Below are positions 49,947-62,700 of a stretch of 64,000 bases of DNA, one piece after another. Within the stretch, counting starts at the first letter, position 1. Each line of letters starts with the position of its first letter. The notes under the pieces were generated by a model. The model saw only the letters and a list, made by a program, of their open reading frames with translations, was not told the DNA's origin and ran no database searches. The stretch comes from Psettodes erumei (Eukaryota > Chordata > Actinopteri > Pleuronectiformes > Psettodidae), in assembly GCA_016785225.1 (NCBI GenBank), contig JAFBJZ010000510.1, forward strand, positions 1,798,001-1,862,000, in the 5' to 3' direction. Both the position numbers and the translations under genes were made by a program.

Positions 49947-52900
49947 CGTGCAGAACTCCTGCACGGCTGAACCTCCAGGCAGCACACACCCAAGTGTTTT
50001 GTACCCGTCTAACCAGGGTTTGGAATCTTTTAGATTTTTATTAACGCCAGCTCTGATTCTACTTATCCGTCTGATTCCACATCAGTTCTCGATACCAGTT
50101 CTTATCATGGTAATTTTTGCAGGAAAGAAAAAATGTTTATAGAAAAGAAAAAAAACACTTTATTACCTCTATAACCAGTACGTCATGTTTACCACAGGTA
50201 GGGTGATTGTTCTTTATTTTTTTGCATTTTGCTCTTTGATATAATGCATAAATCAGGGCGTGCTGTGTTGATGTTTGTACAGACTGAGCGGTGAGACAGC
50301 AGGAGAAGGGGCGCTGGTATCTGTTGACTCTGGGAGATTTCTGCTTTTAGTTCCCATTCTTTGACTCTGTCCAATTTGAGACCTGGACTTTGTGATGATC
50401 CTGTGACGCTCGGTTGGTTTCTCCACACACAAGCCGACTTTGACGTCACAACATCCACAAAAGTGACATTGCATCTTTTCGTAAACTATTTTTCATAACT
50501 TCAGAGGTGCCGTAAAATGTCTGAAAGAGTCAAAGTTGTTTCACGGCGACAGTAACTTTATATGCTGCTGTTAAAGGTTTGTGTGTGTGAATGAGGATTT
50601 TATTATTTCCTGGTAGAAGAGATGAGACACTTTATGGGTCCCTGTCGGGGACATTTTTTTTTTATTTTTCACTCTGCTGACCCTGCCGTCACAGAGGTCA
50701 GCTAAACAGCACCAAGTGGGGACCGAGTGATCTCGCTCGAGAACCCAGATCTTCCAGATAAAGCAGGTTAAAGGACAAATCCACCTCAAACACCCTTTAA
50801 TGCACATAGGCAAGCAGCTGTGTGTGATCTGGTTTGCATTTCAGGGGCCCACTTCATTTGGTTTAAATTAGGGTCATCCCGAAGATGCTTCAGTGGAGGT
50901 GTCTGAGCGCTCTGAACAACTGCTCTTCACCTGATCCGTTAAACAGAAGCAGAGTCTGTTTCTCAGCAGCCACGTTTGAACAAAGCCGTTGTTGTAGAGT
51001 TGCGCGTTTTCTGTTTTCCAGGCATATTGATTGCACCTTTGCAGCTCAGTGTGGTAACAGATGCTGTCCGGCTGTTTTTTAAAATGATTTTCACTGTGAT
51101 CACTTGCTTTAAACATCAATAGAACCGACCACATGCAAAGCTGCCGTCATGAACCCATATTTTTGTCTTACCTTAACTTAACTTAACTGTAAGTCCCCCT
51201 ATTGTTGAATTGAGCAAGCAGTAAAAGGAATTCTGGGAAACGCAGGATTCTGGACCTGAAGCAGAAAGCAGAGAAGAGGCAGCTTTCTTGATAGAATCAT
51301 TCCTGAAATGCAAAGAACATCACAGATTTCTCCACAGTTTTTAGAAAAAGTGGTGGATTTTTCCTTTAATTGACTGGCTGTCGTGACGGTTTTAGATTTA
51401 AATGAAAGTTCAGGTGACGCTTTGACCTTTTCTTGTCTGTAAATCGTGTCAATTACTGCTCCCTGAACCAAGTATTTACAGATTCTAAATCTTTCGGCGT
51501 CTGCGCCGAAGGAAGCTTCAGAGTATTCACTGATTGTAGTGAAGTATAAACAAACACACAGACATAATAAATGCTTTAAATATAGTTATTGGAAGTTTTG
51601 TATGCGCTATTTTGTTTAATATTCCCACTTAAAAACGTATGTACTTACATCATTTTTAAAGCTGAAGTATGGATATAGTTTTTGTAACACTTGTATACAG
51701 TTCTTCCTTTTCTCGTTACCCAAAGGCCTAAATGCTTTTTTTTGTTGTCATCATTGTGCAGAGCCACGACCAGGAAGTCAAACCACCCATGTTCCATCAA
51801 CCAAACCCCATTCACTTTTCTGGCTGAGCCAGGTTGTTGGCTGCGCTGTGCTAATCTTTCAGTGAACAGAATATATTTTTCATCAAATGGTTAGAGGACT
51901 GTCTCAGCTGCATGTATTCCTTCACATCAACAAATAGTGAACTCTGAAGTCGGACGCAACGGTAATAACATGAGCGGCACAAACTGGGGCCTATCTGAAA
52001 GTCAGATCCCAACCTTTTTTAAAAAAAGTTTTTCCTGATGCAAAAATGTGTAATTCATTAGCTTAAAAATACATTACAGCTTAAACGTGAAGAAAATTTG
52101 TACGTTGAAGATGACGCAAGATGGTTACGTGTTGTGACACAAAAATGTCGGCTCGGATTCTGTTTGCTAGCTTTTCTCAGGAGCACAGTCTTCGTTAGCA
52201 GATGGCGTATGCTCAGCTGTCACCTCCAGACCTACCTGATGGCTTCATAACCTGCCGTCATAACTTCATGGGAAACACACGGCATGTGATGACGACTGAG
52301 CAAACTCCAGCTCCTCAGGAAGATCATTACATGCAGTTGAAAGCTGCTAATAAGGGGACTTTAAGTTGAAAAATCAAAACACTATTTTTTTAATTGGCAA
52401 CCATGCATGACCTTCAATCTGATTTAATGACTAAACAGAGTAATTGTAAATGTACAGTGGTACTTCAGTTGCTAACCCTATGTCTTTGCTACCTGTATAT
52501 TCAGATGAGATCACCAAGTGTCACTGGCTTCACAGTAATTTGCGTTTTTGAAAACTCTGGCTGGTGTCTTCCGCTTTTGTCCGAATTGGAGAGACAACTT
52601 TAAAAAGGTTTTATGCGGCACGGAGTGGGTTAAAATGTGGATTCGTTGGTCCTTGTCCCAGTCTTTGTGTCTCCGCCTGTCCTCCACCTTGTAACATAAA
52701 GTTTATTTTTATACGCTGCTCACCTAAGAACTGAAATCACAAATTGTCATTTGGTGTGAGGCTTTCAGAACAGAGATGTTCCAGTTATGTCCATTACCAC
52801 ATATTAAAATGCCAATTATTCATCTCTTTGTGACAAAGATAGATGTCAGGGCTGCACAGTTATCGAAATATAAATTTTAGTTATTTGTAGATATGGTGCA

Positions 52901-53310
52901 TTATCCCTTTAGGTTAAATCTGATGTGGTGTTGGCAATTGTTTTCATTTATATTTGCATAACTGGAATTTTTGCCCCTTTTTCATCACAATAATACACTG
53001 CCAGTTATTCACCAGCCTTCCAGGTTTTGTGAAAAATGCACAAACATTCCTAAGAAAATGTTACATGATTGTATGGACATTGCTGTGCAGCCCCTTTAGA
53101 CTGTCTTTGCTCAAAAGGTAATCATGAGTTTTTGTTGTACGTTTGCACTATCTGTAAATTCACCACGAATTACCGAGCCAGTGTTCGTACCCACGCTTTA
53201 GAGCCACCCACATTACTGCCCTTTTCATCCTCCTGCTTCATCTATGATGCTGAAAATGTCATACTACACCCTCTGTTGGATTATTCTGTTGAGAATAAAA
53301 CCATGTGTTT
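49947..53310 (+). other. zfyve21: zfyve21 3'UTR and intergenic sequence
   Basis: AT-rich sequence with no recognised gene. Candidate poly(A) signals are AATAAA at 51566-51571 and 53294-53299; the second is followed by a GT-rich stretch. A MITE-like element occupies 52848-53096. The true transcript end is uncertain. Confidence 0.5.
52848..53096. mobile_element. MITE-like element with GGGCTGCACAG inverted ends
   Basis: The left end CAGGGCTGCACAG (about 52847-52859) is inverted as CTGTGCAGCCCCT (about 53083-53095), about 250 bp apart. Fish genomes carry many short elements beginning GGGCTGCACA. It has no coding capacity, and a flanking duplication was not established. Confidence 0.6.
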
Positions 53311-53950
53311 ATACGTTTGTGATGTTGTTGGTGTGATTTAAATGATATCGCTGATGTCAAGCTGATGAAGCTGATGTCATCCTGATGACTCTACCCTGCC
53401 CGGGCAGTCACATGGGGCTTTTCTTTGCCTTTCTGTCCAGAAGTTTTCTTGTTCTTCCACAGTTCCCCTGAACTGCTGTCACTTCTTAGTGACATGTCAG
53501 ACTTGTCAAACTTTAATCTGGAAAAACTTTGATCGTTTTTATGTCTCTGATTTGCAGCAGGATTTACTTTCAAGGTTTGAAAAGTCAGAGAATTTACCAT
53601 TATTTAATTTATTTATAATTTTAGCCTTATGTCCACTTCAATTGACTGTCCATTTAAAAGCAGTGACGTTGGGACGTGCCATTATGTAAGCGGGGGGGGG
53701 AGTCTTTTTGCTGGCGCTAACTTGTTAAATCCTGTGTCAACGTAAGATGATTTTTCATGTGTTTGTTTTACATTTTTCTAACACCAGCTGTTTAATGTAA
53801 AACACATTCCTACCTTTACGTTCTCTCAGGAAAAAAATTCACCGCTGCATAAACCTAATATAGAAAACGTTATCTCGACAGCCGTCGACCCCCCCGGTGC
53901 CGCGTTGGTCTTGTCCGTGTCTCCACTCTTAACATCAAACGCACATGTTG
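53311..53950 (+). other. intergenic sequence between zfyve21 and brf1
   Basis: AT-rich until about 53,850, where CpG density begins to rise toward the brf1 promoter. A G10 run is at about 53691-53700. No gene was recognised. Confidence 0.65.
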
Positions 53951-54620
53951 GGTGTGTTGTGAGGAGGATTGCACCGACATTAACGCTGAATTTAGCGGAC
54001 CTCCGAGGGGCCGGTTCCGTCAAACAGAGCGCAGACACCATGAGATAAATCTTGCGGTCACATAGAAACTGTTTAATAAACCGGAGTTACAGGAGGAAAC
54101 GCTCAGGTGTGCAGCGGGGAGGTGGAGGTGGAGGAGGAGGAGGGGGGGCTGACTGACACGCGTCCCAGCGTGGCTGCGGGCTGACACCGTCGACACTTCA
54201 CTGGACTCAGAGGTACGTTCACCGGCCACACATGCTCACGCCGTGGGAGCGCTAAGCTAACCTGGAGCCTGTTAACCGGACACTCGTTACAGCCTGGAGC
54301 TGCATGTTAAAGCGGCGGCTAGTCAGTGTCTGCCGGTTAGCAGCGCCCCCGTTAGCTTACCCAAACAGCTGTCAAACAGCTCCATGTGAGACTCCGGGTG
54401 CTCGGCCGGCTAACAGCTCAATGGGAAAATAAAATAAAGTCAATGAAACCCGGCGGCGGGTGTGGGTGGGGGCAGTTCGGGGCTTTCATAGCCACTTTTA
54501 GCCGCGACAGTCAAGGTAGCGGTGAAGAAAACGCTGAGTTAGCCGCCGGGTGCTGAGCAGTGCCACGTCGCTAGCCGGTGAAGTTCTGCACAATCACTGC
54601 ACACAGGCTGCAGCTCGTTC
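53860..54620 (+). promoter_or_regulatory. brf1: brf1 CpG-rich promoter and 5' region
   Basis: A CpG-dense stretch with many GCTAGC/GTTAGC and CGGCGG words and no obvious TATA box. It lies immediately upstream of brf1 in the same orientation. Start-site position is not determinable. Confidence 0.55.
54000..54212 (+). other. brf1: probable non-coding first exon of brf1 (start approximate)
   Basis: The ATG exon at 55384 begins with a clear acceptor (TTTTTTTTCTCATCAG), so an upstream 5'UTR exon is required. GACTCAGAG|GTACGT at 54212/54213 is a good donor inside the CpG region. The ATG at 54039, if transcribed, opens only a two-codon frame. Confidence 0.45.
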
Positions 54621-55383
54621 GTTATGGTGGTGATGAGGATGAAGAGAAAACCTCCAGCACTCAGAGCAGGAGGAGCGTGCCTTTAACCGCTAAAGTAAAT
54701 GTACCCTCATACCAACCAGGTAGAAAAAGTTAAACAGCTCGGTATCATAGCCAGGTTAACCCTCCCTGGGGCCAAACATTTCTTGTTAGGGCCCCTGATC
54801 TCCCCTGGAACCCAGAAAGCAATCAGCATTCTGCTGCGTCATCTGACAGAAAAGTAACTGGCAACAGTTTTAATTAGTAATTGATTTAGAAGGAACATTT
54901 TCTTCTGCTGCCAACTCCTCAAATGTGAATATTTTCCTACTTTCTATGATGGTATACGCTAAACCTTTTTTGGACTGTTGGTCAGTTAAAATAAGTTTCA
55001 CTGACATTTTAAACATTCAACAATCAGCCATTGAAGAAAATGATAAAGTGTTATTGATGAATCATCATAAAAATACACCCTGCTCCTTTTGCTGCTCACT
55101 GATTACACAACAGTTGCAGATGAAGTTTCTGCCACTCGACTAATCAGGTAGATGCAGTGTTCTTTTAACAATGTCTGGTTTGCTCAGATCGAAGAGCAGC
55201 TTAAAAGTCTGCAGTTTTATCACTTTACACATTTCTCTGTAGACCCCAACAATGCTCAGAGAAAATATGGCGGTTGGGTTTTCCACAGGAACCATCACAT
55301 TCTAGGTGCATGGTAAAAAAGTAGTACTCCCCCATATTCTCTGTCTGAGCATCATCCCCGCCCTTCGTTTTTTTTCTCATCAG
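54213..55383 (+). other. brf1 5' intron, no gene
   Basis: A 1.2-kb intron, GC-rich at its start and AT-rich later, ending TTTTTTTTCTCATCAG. No coding signature was recognised. Confidence 0.6.
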
Positions 55384-55592
55384 GCCCTGAGGCTCGCAGA
55401 GCGACACCATGAGCTCCAAGGTGTGCAGGAACTGCGGCTCCTCGGACATCGATGTGGACCAGGCGCGCGGCGATGCAGTCTGCATGGGCTGCGGCTCCGT
55501 GCTGGAGGACAACATCATCGTGTCTGAGGTGGAGTTTGTGGAAACGGGAGGTGGAGGGTCGCTGGCCTGTGGACAGTTTGTCTCGTCGGAAG
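55384..55592 (+). CDS. brf1: brf1 coding exon 1 (start codon, zinc ribbon)
   Basis: The exon starts after TCATCAG. ATG at 55409 is followed by SSKVCRNCGSSDIDVDQARG and DAVCMGCGSVLEDNIIVSEV. The coding part 55409-55592 ends in phase 1 before GTGAGC. The start is supported by the four zinc-ribbon cysteines lying at the same spacing as in human BRF1. Confidence 0.94.
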
Positions 55593-58500
55593 GTGAGCGG
55601 GACAAACTGATTCACCTGGGAAAAGAAAACTGTGCCTGCTCACCTGAAAGGATAATGAGGATATCTTGGGTCAAAAGTTTCTGGTGACTCTAGCAAGTAG
55701 AGTTTATAATTTTTGTCAAATTATACCAGAAAGTGCTTGGTTTACTTGATGCCACAATAAGTGGTGAATGAACTTTTTCCACTTTCAATGAAAGGAAGGA
55801 CTGTGTGTTAAACTTAGATCTGCATTCAGTAAATAAACCTGTAAACATGGCTACAACAGGCCATCAGGAGCCTACTTGGTACAACAGCTTCACTGTTCAT
55901 TGTGCTTTGCTTCGTTGATGGTGGCCAGACAAAAAAAACTGACTGTATCACTTAGAAATCAGTTGTCGTCTGTCGTCTTTGTCGACTTTGTTGTTTGGTA
56001 GAGATGCGTTGTGAAAGATCACTGCTGCTCTGAAGTATTTCTGGGGCCTTCATATGAAAAAATATGTCACACAAGTATTCATGTATTCTATTTGGATCAT
56101 GTGATAGTTGTGTGAGAATTCACCTGAGAGAAACTGTAGGAAATTCTTGACATATGCCATCTAAATTCACAACATAACTTCTGTGTGTGCTTTATTAGAC
56201 CAAAGACCATTTTAAAACTCACTAACAACCAAAAAATTAGAAAATCACAACAAAAATAAAAAAATATTTCACCTGATCCTTGTGACTCATAGAGTCACTT
56301 AAACATAACGCGACACGTGTCACGTGGACATTGTAGTGTTGGAACAGTGCGGCTCTTATGTAATAATAATTTCTGTGTGTGTCGGTCAACAGCTGCTTAT
56401 CTGTGTGTGTGCGTGTGTAACCTTTACCTCCAGATTATGCTTCACCTTCAGCCTGCAGGACCTTTTTTTTTTTTCTTTTTCTTTTGCTCCTGCTGGGTCT
56501 GCACAAGACAGTGAAATGTCTATGGTGTGTTTCCTCTGACTGGCCATTGGAGTGTGCTGTTGGATTACACTGCAGTGCCTCCTCCATTTACATGTTCACG
56601 TTGCTCAGTCTGAGATAAAACTGAATATTTGAGTTGCATTCTGGGAAAAAATGTAAATACTTATGTTGTACCACTAAGATAGAAGGACAGAAATATCTTT
56701 CCTGCTGCTGGAAAGTTGTCTTTATTGTCCTCATTTTTAATAATGTGAATGTGGAATCTGAAATAAAAAAATATATAATTTAACGCTTTTTGGACATTTA
56801 AAGACTAAACAGTTGATTCAAAAAGAAAATTACCATTAGCATTTAATTGGCAAATTGGCTGAAAATCATAAAACATGTTAGTTGCAGCTCTGCTTTTATT
56901 TCAGGAAAAAAGTCTTATTCTCCCAAGAACAAAGTTATTCTCCTTTTGTATTAGAAGTCAAACAATAAAATAGCATTTTGTAATAATATCTTTTGAGCTG
57001 TTCTAATACAAACCTCTCCCCTCTGTGTCTTTAGCCGGAGCCAAAATTCCCTCTTTTGGAGATGCACACCTCTCAGGAATGGGGCGGGAGTCCCGAGCGC
57101 AGACGCTGCAGAGAGGTGAGTGACCAGCTGAGGGCGCCGACGCTACTTGGTTAAAGTCCTGAAACATCCTCCTGGAACCTGCTGCCTGTTTCTTTACATG
57201 GAGACACACGTTGTAGCTGTAGAAGTTTTGTCACTTTCTCACTCAGATGAACCTGAATTTTCTTTTTTGAGGTTGAGGATGAGGATGAGCCTTCATACAC
57301 ATGTCGTGTACAGTTTTTTTTTTGGTTCAGACTTTTCAGCTTTCAGGCAGTGATGTGGATTTTACAGAAAAGACATCCCTGCCGTTTTGTTCACCTTCAG
57401 CGCTTGTTCAGCCTCAGTCCATTTAATATTCACTTGTTTCCACGTCGCGTGCTGAAAGCCACTATCGGCATTTTTCAAACCTCATCTGACTCAACAGTCG
57501 AGCAATTAAAGGCTTTTCAGCAGTTTCAGAGATTTACCTTGAATCTTTTTATCTAGTTTGTTCAAAGAGCTCCTCTCATATCTCATCTTAAATTCAAAGC
57601 AGTATGCTTTGGATGACTATAATATTGTACAATTGAATACACCTGTAAGAAAAAAACAGCTACTTTAAAGGTTTTCTCTCTGGTGAATGATCATTTGTTT
57701 GCAGCTTCACTAAAGTCTGCATCAGCCTTGATGAGCTCTCTTTTAAAGAGAATCAAATTAATGACATAATGTTGCCTGGTCCGACACAGCAGTGTAGGAA
57801 ATCTCAGCGCAAGGTCCATTTAGCAGCTGTCCCAGAGCTTTTGATCCAATATAAATGCGGCAGGATCAAATTTTCCAGATTTTCTGGGTAAACAATTTGT
57901 TTGTGCCTCTGCTCGGTAAACGGGTACATCAGCGTGGTTCAGTTTGGGCCGCACGACATTTAAAATGTCGACTGTGGAAACGGAGTTATTAAAACAAGCA
58001 CAAAAAGGTTATTTTAGGTTCAGACGTAATGTCGACGACTGCTGCTGCAGCGGGTCTCTTCAGATGTGATGTAAACTGTCGTCTTGTACAGACCTATTTA
58101 TCAGAGGCATATACAGAACCGGGCTATCTGCTTTCATTATTGATTAGTTAATCATTTGCGTATAGAAAATGCAAAAAAAAGGCCCTCGCCGTTACACACG
58201 TTTGTTTGGACTAACCAACAGAATTTCAGTCCACTTTCACGTAAGAAAGGAAATGAGAAAGGAGCGATGCTCCCTTCTTCTCTCTCTCAATTTTCCTGTG
58301 TCTCTGATAAGCCGGTGTCAGCTGATAATGTTGGTCCTCTCTGTTCTGTCAGGCTCAGAAGTTTTGTTCTCACGCTGCCCCTGAAGGCCGCTGACAGTTT
58401 TATCTCAGCACTTCTCTAAAAGCACCATCGGCACCTCGGCTGAGGGTCGGCGGGCTGTCGGGGGGTTGCGGAGCTCGGGCGAGATGGCGAGCAGCTGGCT

Positions 58501-59745
58501 GCCGCCGCGGCGACCGTCTGCTTCAGCCGATGATGCTTCAGCAGCGGAGTCGCCGAGGTGTCAGACTGCAGCAGCCGCTGAGTCATGACGAGTGTGTGTG
58601 TGTGTGCGGAGAGGATTAGTTTAGTCACAGTGTGTGTGTTCCAGAGAAGATATGAGGATGAGGAAATGGGAATACTTCTGTTATATTCTGTGTGTGTGTG
58701 TGTGTGTGAGATACACTGGGGCTGTATCGCTGTCACCCTTTTAAAGGAACAGTCCGGGCGTTTGGGGCACTGGGTCCTAACTGAGAATGAGATTAGAGGA
58801 TCAACACCACTCTTGTGTCTGTGCGGTGACATGATGCTGGAGCCAGGAGATGGCTAGCTTGGCATATAAGCGTACCCTAGCCTAGCTTAGCGTTAACATA
58901 CCACACATCAAGCCAAACAGCTGGCCCGGCTCTGTCCTGAGGTTCCACCTGCCAGAGACACAGGTGTGATTAAAAACCTCCACGATGGCTGCGCTCGGTG
59001 GAGGTGAGCTCGCTTCATGATGGATGCTGCTGGAGCCGCACAGCGGTGTTGAGCCTCCTGCTGAACTATTGCTTTAAATCTGCACAGTCTTGTGTTTGTG
59101 TACGTGTGTGTTGGGCCTACAGGGAGATTTATGGCCACCGGTGGCTGTGCGAGTCTGCGGGCGTCTCTTCTTCTTCTTCTTCTTCTTCTGTCTGCGTGTC
59201 CTCCGCAAACCTTCCCCAGCAGCCGTCTGCACCTCCTCCGTCTCCCCCCGCCCACTGCTTCACGTCTGGGAGCGCGAACCGGGCCTCCTCCCATCTTGTT
59301 TGTGTATTTGAGTCGGGGCGATAATGCATCAGCGGTCCCCCGTGTGTCTGTCCACGGCGCGCCGCAGCGTGGGCGTGATGACTCGAATGTAAATGTAGCT
59401 TTAAACGCCGCTGCGGGCAAAGATTCATGTGTGAAAACACACTGCACAGTCTGAATCACAGAGCGGAGCTGCAGGGGGAAGGAAACCAGGACTGAGTTAT
59501 CAAACACTGAGGAACTCCAGGATTTAGACAGCACCGGAGACCTCGTATCAATAACAACTCTGTTTAAGATGCTTTAATAATTGTTGTTGTTGTTGTTTTT
59601 AAATGATTATTTTAGAGTCCCTTTGCTTAGTGCAGTTGTAGTTGAAGCAACAACATGCATCTGGACTCAGTATGATTAGCTGTCGCTCGCACTGCTTTAG
59701 AGGGTATTTGCACAAAGTGGATCAACTTTCTCCTGTGGTTCAAAG

Positions 59746-59791
<46 letters not shown>

Positions 59792-62700
59792 CCTGCTTCA
59801 GGGTGCCCCACTTTCTGCTCACTTCAATGTGACGAGGTGTTTTTTTTTAAAATTTATCTAGAGGTGCCGATGAAGGAGTCAGTGGCTGTTTTTGAGGTCT
59901 GAGCTGAGGAGTCATGTAGAGGGCAGGAAACTCAGTTTGTATTTATTTATATATTTTAAAACCAGGGAAGAAGAGTGCTAATTACAGCTGCAGCACAGAG
60001 TCCCTCTGCCCCACTTATTATGATCTGTGACACAAACTTGGTAGGAATTAACTGTCGTGTTCAGTTTCAAAAAATGCACCAACCAAAGCATCTGTTGCTT
60101 TGGTTTTTTAATCCGAATGCACATCTTCTGTTGTGTTGGGCCTTACCCAGTCTTCTTCTGAAGAGACCAACAGTAACGTGAAATGATTTCCCATCAGGAG
60201 GCTCAGACTTCACTCAAAACGTTCAGCGTCAGAGCCGAAGAAACCATAAAACTTCCTCCGCCTTTTAATAATCAAGCTGATGCTCTCAGTCATTACCAGT
60301 CGTGGCTCAAATTCAAACAGAATATCAGTGCAGCAGATCCATGTCAGGCATGTTTAAGACCTGGCCCAAATTTTTACTGTTTAGTCCTGAATTGAGGTGC
60401 AGAAACTTTATAACTGCGGGTTTATTCATGCTTTTCCCTTACCTTTTTTTTAATCATTACTGTTATTACCAGGCAGGTTCACAGCAACTTACATGTCACA
60501 ACCAATAATAACCCAGATTGATTGCTTTTAGCTGTTGTCTTGTTTTTTCTTTTAACCAGTCTTTTGTGGAGATTCTGTTTTTGTCACAGAACTGTGACAG
60601 AACTGTGAACAAGACAGAATTTTTAAAAAAAACACACTTTTTGGGTGCTGTCGTAATTTTCTCAAAATTGCTTGTGATTTCAAGTTCTCACCAACATGCT
60701 GGCTGACGTAAGACCGGGATGACGAAACACGCATTCATAGCAGAAAGCGCAGACACAGACGTGGAAGATTAGTGTGTGTGTGTGTGTGTGCCTGTGTGTG
60801 TCACACTGATCATGAGTTCTGCTGGTCTCAGATCTGAACGTGTGTTAAACCCGGCGGCGTGACGAGACTCGATGAGCTCAGAGCCGCTCGCATTCCCAGA
60901 CACCGCACACACTTCTGCAGGTCGCGCACATCTGGTTGTGTGTGTGTGTGTGTGTGTGAGAGGATACTTAATATGTTGAGCTCATCAGAGGTTGTGAACT
61001 GCACACGGAACACACGTGCTTTTTGTGTGGTTGCGTGTTACGGCGTAGTTACAGTCACACACGTGCATAATAGAGCCCTTGTGCTTGTGCTTGTCTCCGG
61101 GCGTGTGTGTGTGTCCGGACACACTCGCAGAGCTTTGTTTGTGTATGGTAATTACACGCCCGCGAGTGTGTCTGTGTGTGTGTGTGTTCTGGTCCAGCCA
61201 GGTTTGCGCTGGGATCAGACTACACCGGGGTGTTGTCGATGTGAGTTGATCTTCACGCCTTTAAATTCCCGTGACTCGTCATCGCAGGCGAGACAGGTGA
61301 ACACGCAGATGTGATCATCCGACGAGCAGCGACACAAACGGTGTCGTTAAATCTGAGTGAGTGACGCGGAGAAGGTGACTGCAGCGAGAAGGCGTCGGTC
61401 ACGACTGGTCGTCAGTGACCCTGCTCTGCACGTCATCAGAAACACAAACTGTCAAAATGTGACGAGCAGGTTCTGGTTCTAAAATTCTCCGTCAGGAAAT
61501 ATGTCGGTGGAGCTATTATTTGACTGACGTGATGCTTTATCTATATATAGACAGTTATATAGGTGGAGCTGTTTGTCTTAATGAAAACGGTCTGTGTGTG
61601 TCTTCAGCCAAACAGCACATCAACACTCTGGGCCACCAGCTGCAGATGAACCAGCACTGCTTGGACACGGCCTTCAACTTCTACAGGATGGCGCTCACCA
61701 AGCACCTGACCCGCGGCCGCAAGGCGTCCCACGTCATCGCCGCCTGCCTCTACCTGGTCTGCCGCACCGAGGGAACGCCGCGTATCCTTCCCGCTCGCTT
61801 TCTGCTGCTGTCAGCGTTCTAAGGCCTTAATGAATCGGCGATTAGGGGTTGTAACCCGTAGAGCAAACCTGTTAATGGATTAACCGTTTTAACTGTGCGT
61901 GTTCCATGAGTTTGGAAGTAAACGGAGTGAAACCTGACGGCCACACAGACAATCCAAAGCTGTCGCTCTGTGTGGTGAAGGTTCAGTGTCAGCTGAGGCA
62001 ACGTTCGGTTTGCAAACCTGCATCTCAAACTGACGGAGGGTGACGTTGGGTTCCTCTGATGTGAGCCAGACCGCCTCTCACCGCCTATCTTAATGTTTTA
62101 GAAATGGCAGCTCACTGAAGTTCAGAGTGACGCGTCACTGTCGGGCTGACTGGACTCTTCGTGCTCGTCCGTTTTCCATCAGCAGTTTTTGGTGCCCGTG
62201 CGTCCAGACTCACTTCGCCTCCGGAGGATGACTGTTATGTAACGGCGGCGCAGGACGGCCGGGATAGTTTTGCCTAATGAAAAAGGGACGGGGGGTGTAA
62301 TGCCTTCCTGCTGCATTGTTTACCGGGCCGTTGTGTGCCTGTCTGTTTGTTCACGTTTGGAGGAGTGAGGCCGCGGTAAAAATAGCTCCCCTCGCTTCCT
62401 TTTTCCACAGCTGGGTGAGTCTGTAATGCCGTCGCAGGGGAGAGCCGGGACAAAGACGGAGGGAGAAGAAGGCGAGCAGGGCGAATAGGAAACATTAATC
62501 TGGACTTTAATTTCACAAGCCAGCCACACAGAAGAGGTCCAGACTATCTGGATCATACCATAGCATCCATCTTTTCCTCTCCGACCTGGCTGCCTGCGTT
62601 TGCCCTTCATCTCCCACTGATTTTGTGTCTGTATCCATGCATCAGTTAAAACAATCAAATCTGATCTGAATGCTGCGAGAAAACAATCAGACATTTATCT

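Larger units (their letters stand above)
57116..61607 (+). other. brf1 intron (4.5 kb)
   Basis: Intron ending TGTGTGTGTCTTCAG. It contains a CpG-rich patch (58420-58580), a CpG/TTC-repeat stretch (58980-59410) and many TG tracts (58689-58708, 59749-59789, 60772-60790, 60936-60958, 61167-61187). Long open frames on both strands near 58.4-59.5 kb are CpG/GC artefacts without recognisable domains. Confidence 0.65.

Noticed and set aside
58908..59534. 208-codon open frame on the minus strand
   Set aside because: It lies in a CpG/TTC-repeat-rich brf1 intron, is dominated by Arg/Ala/Glu runs from the repeats, and shows no domain.
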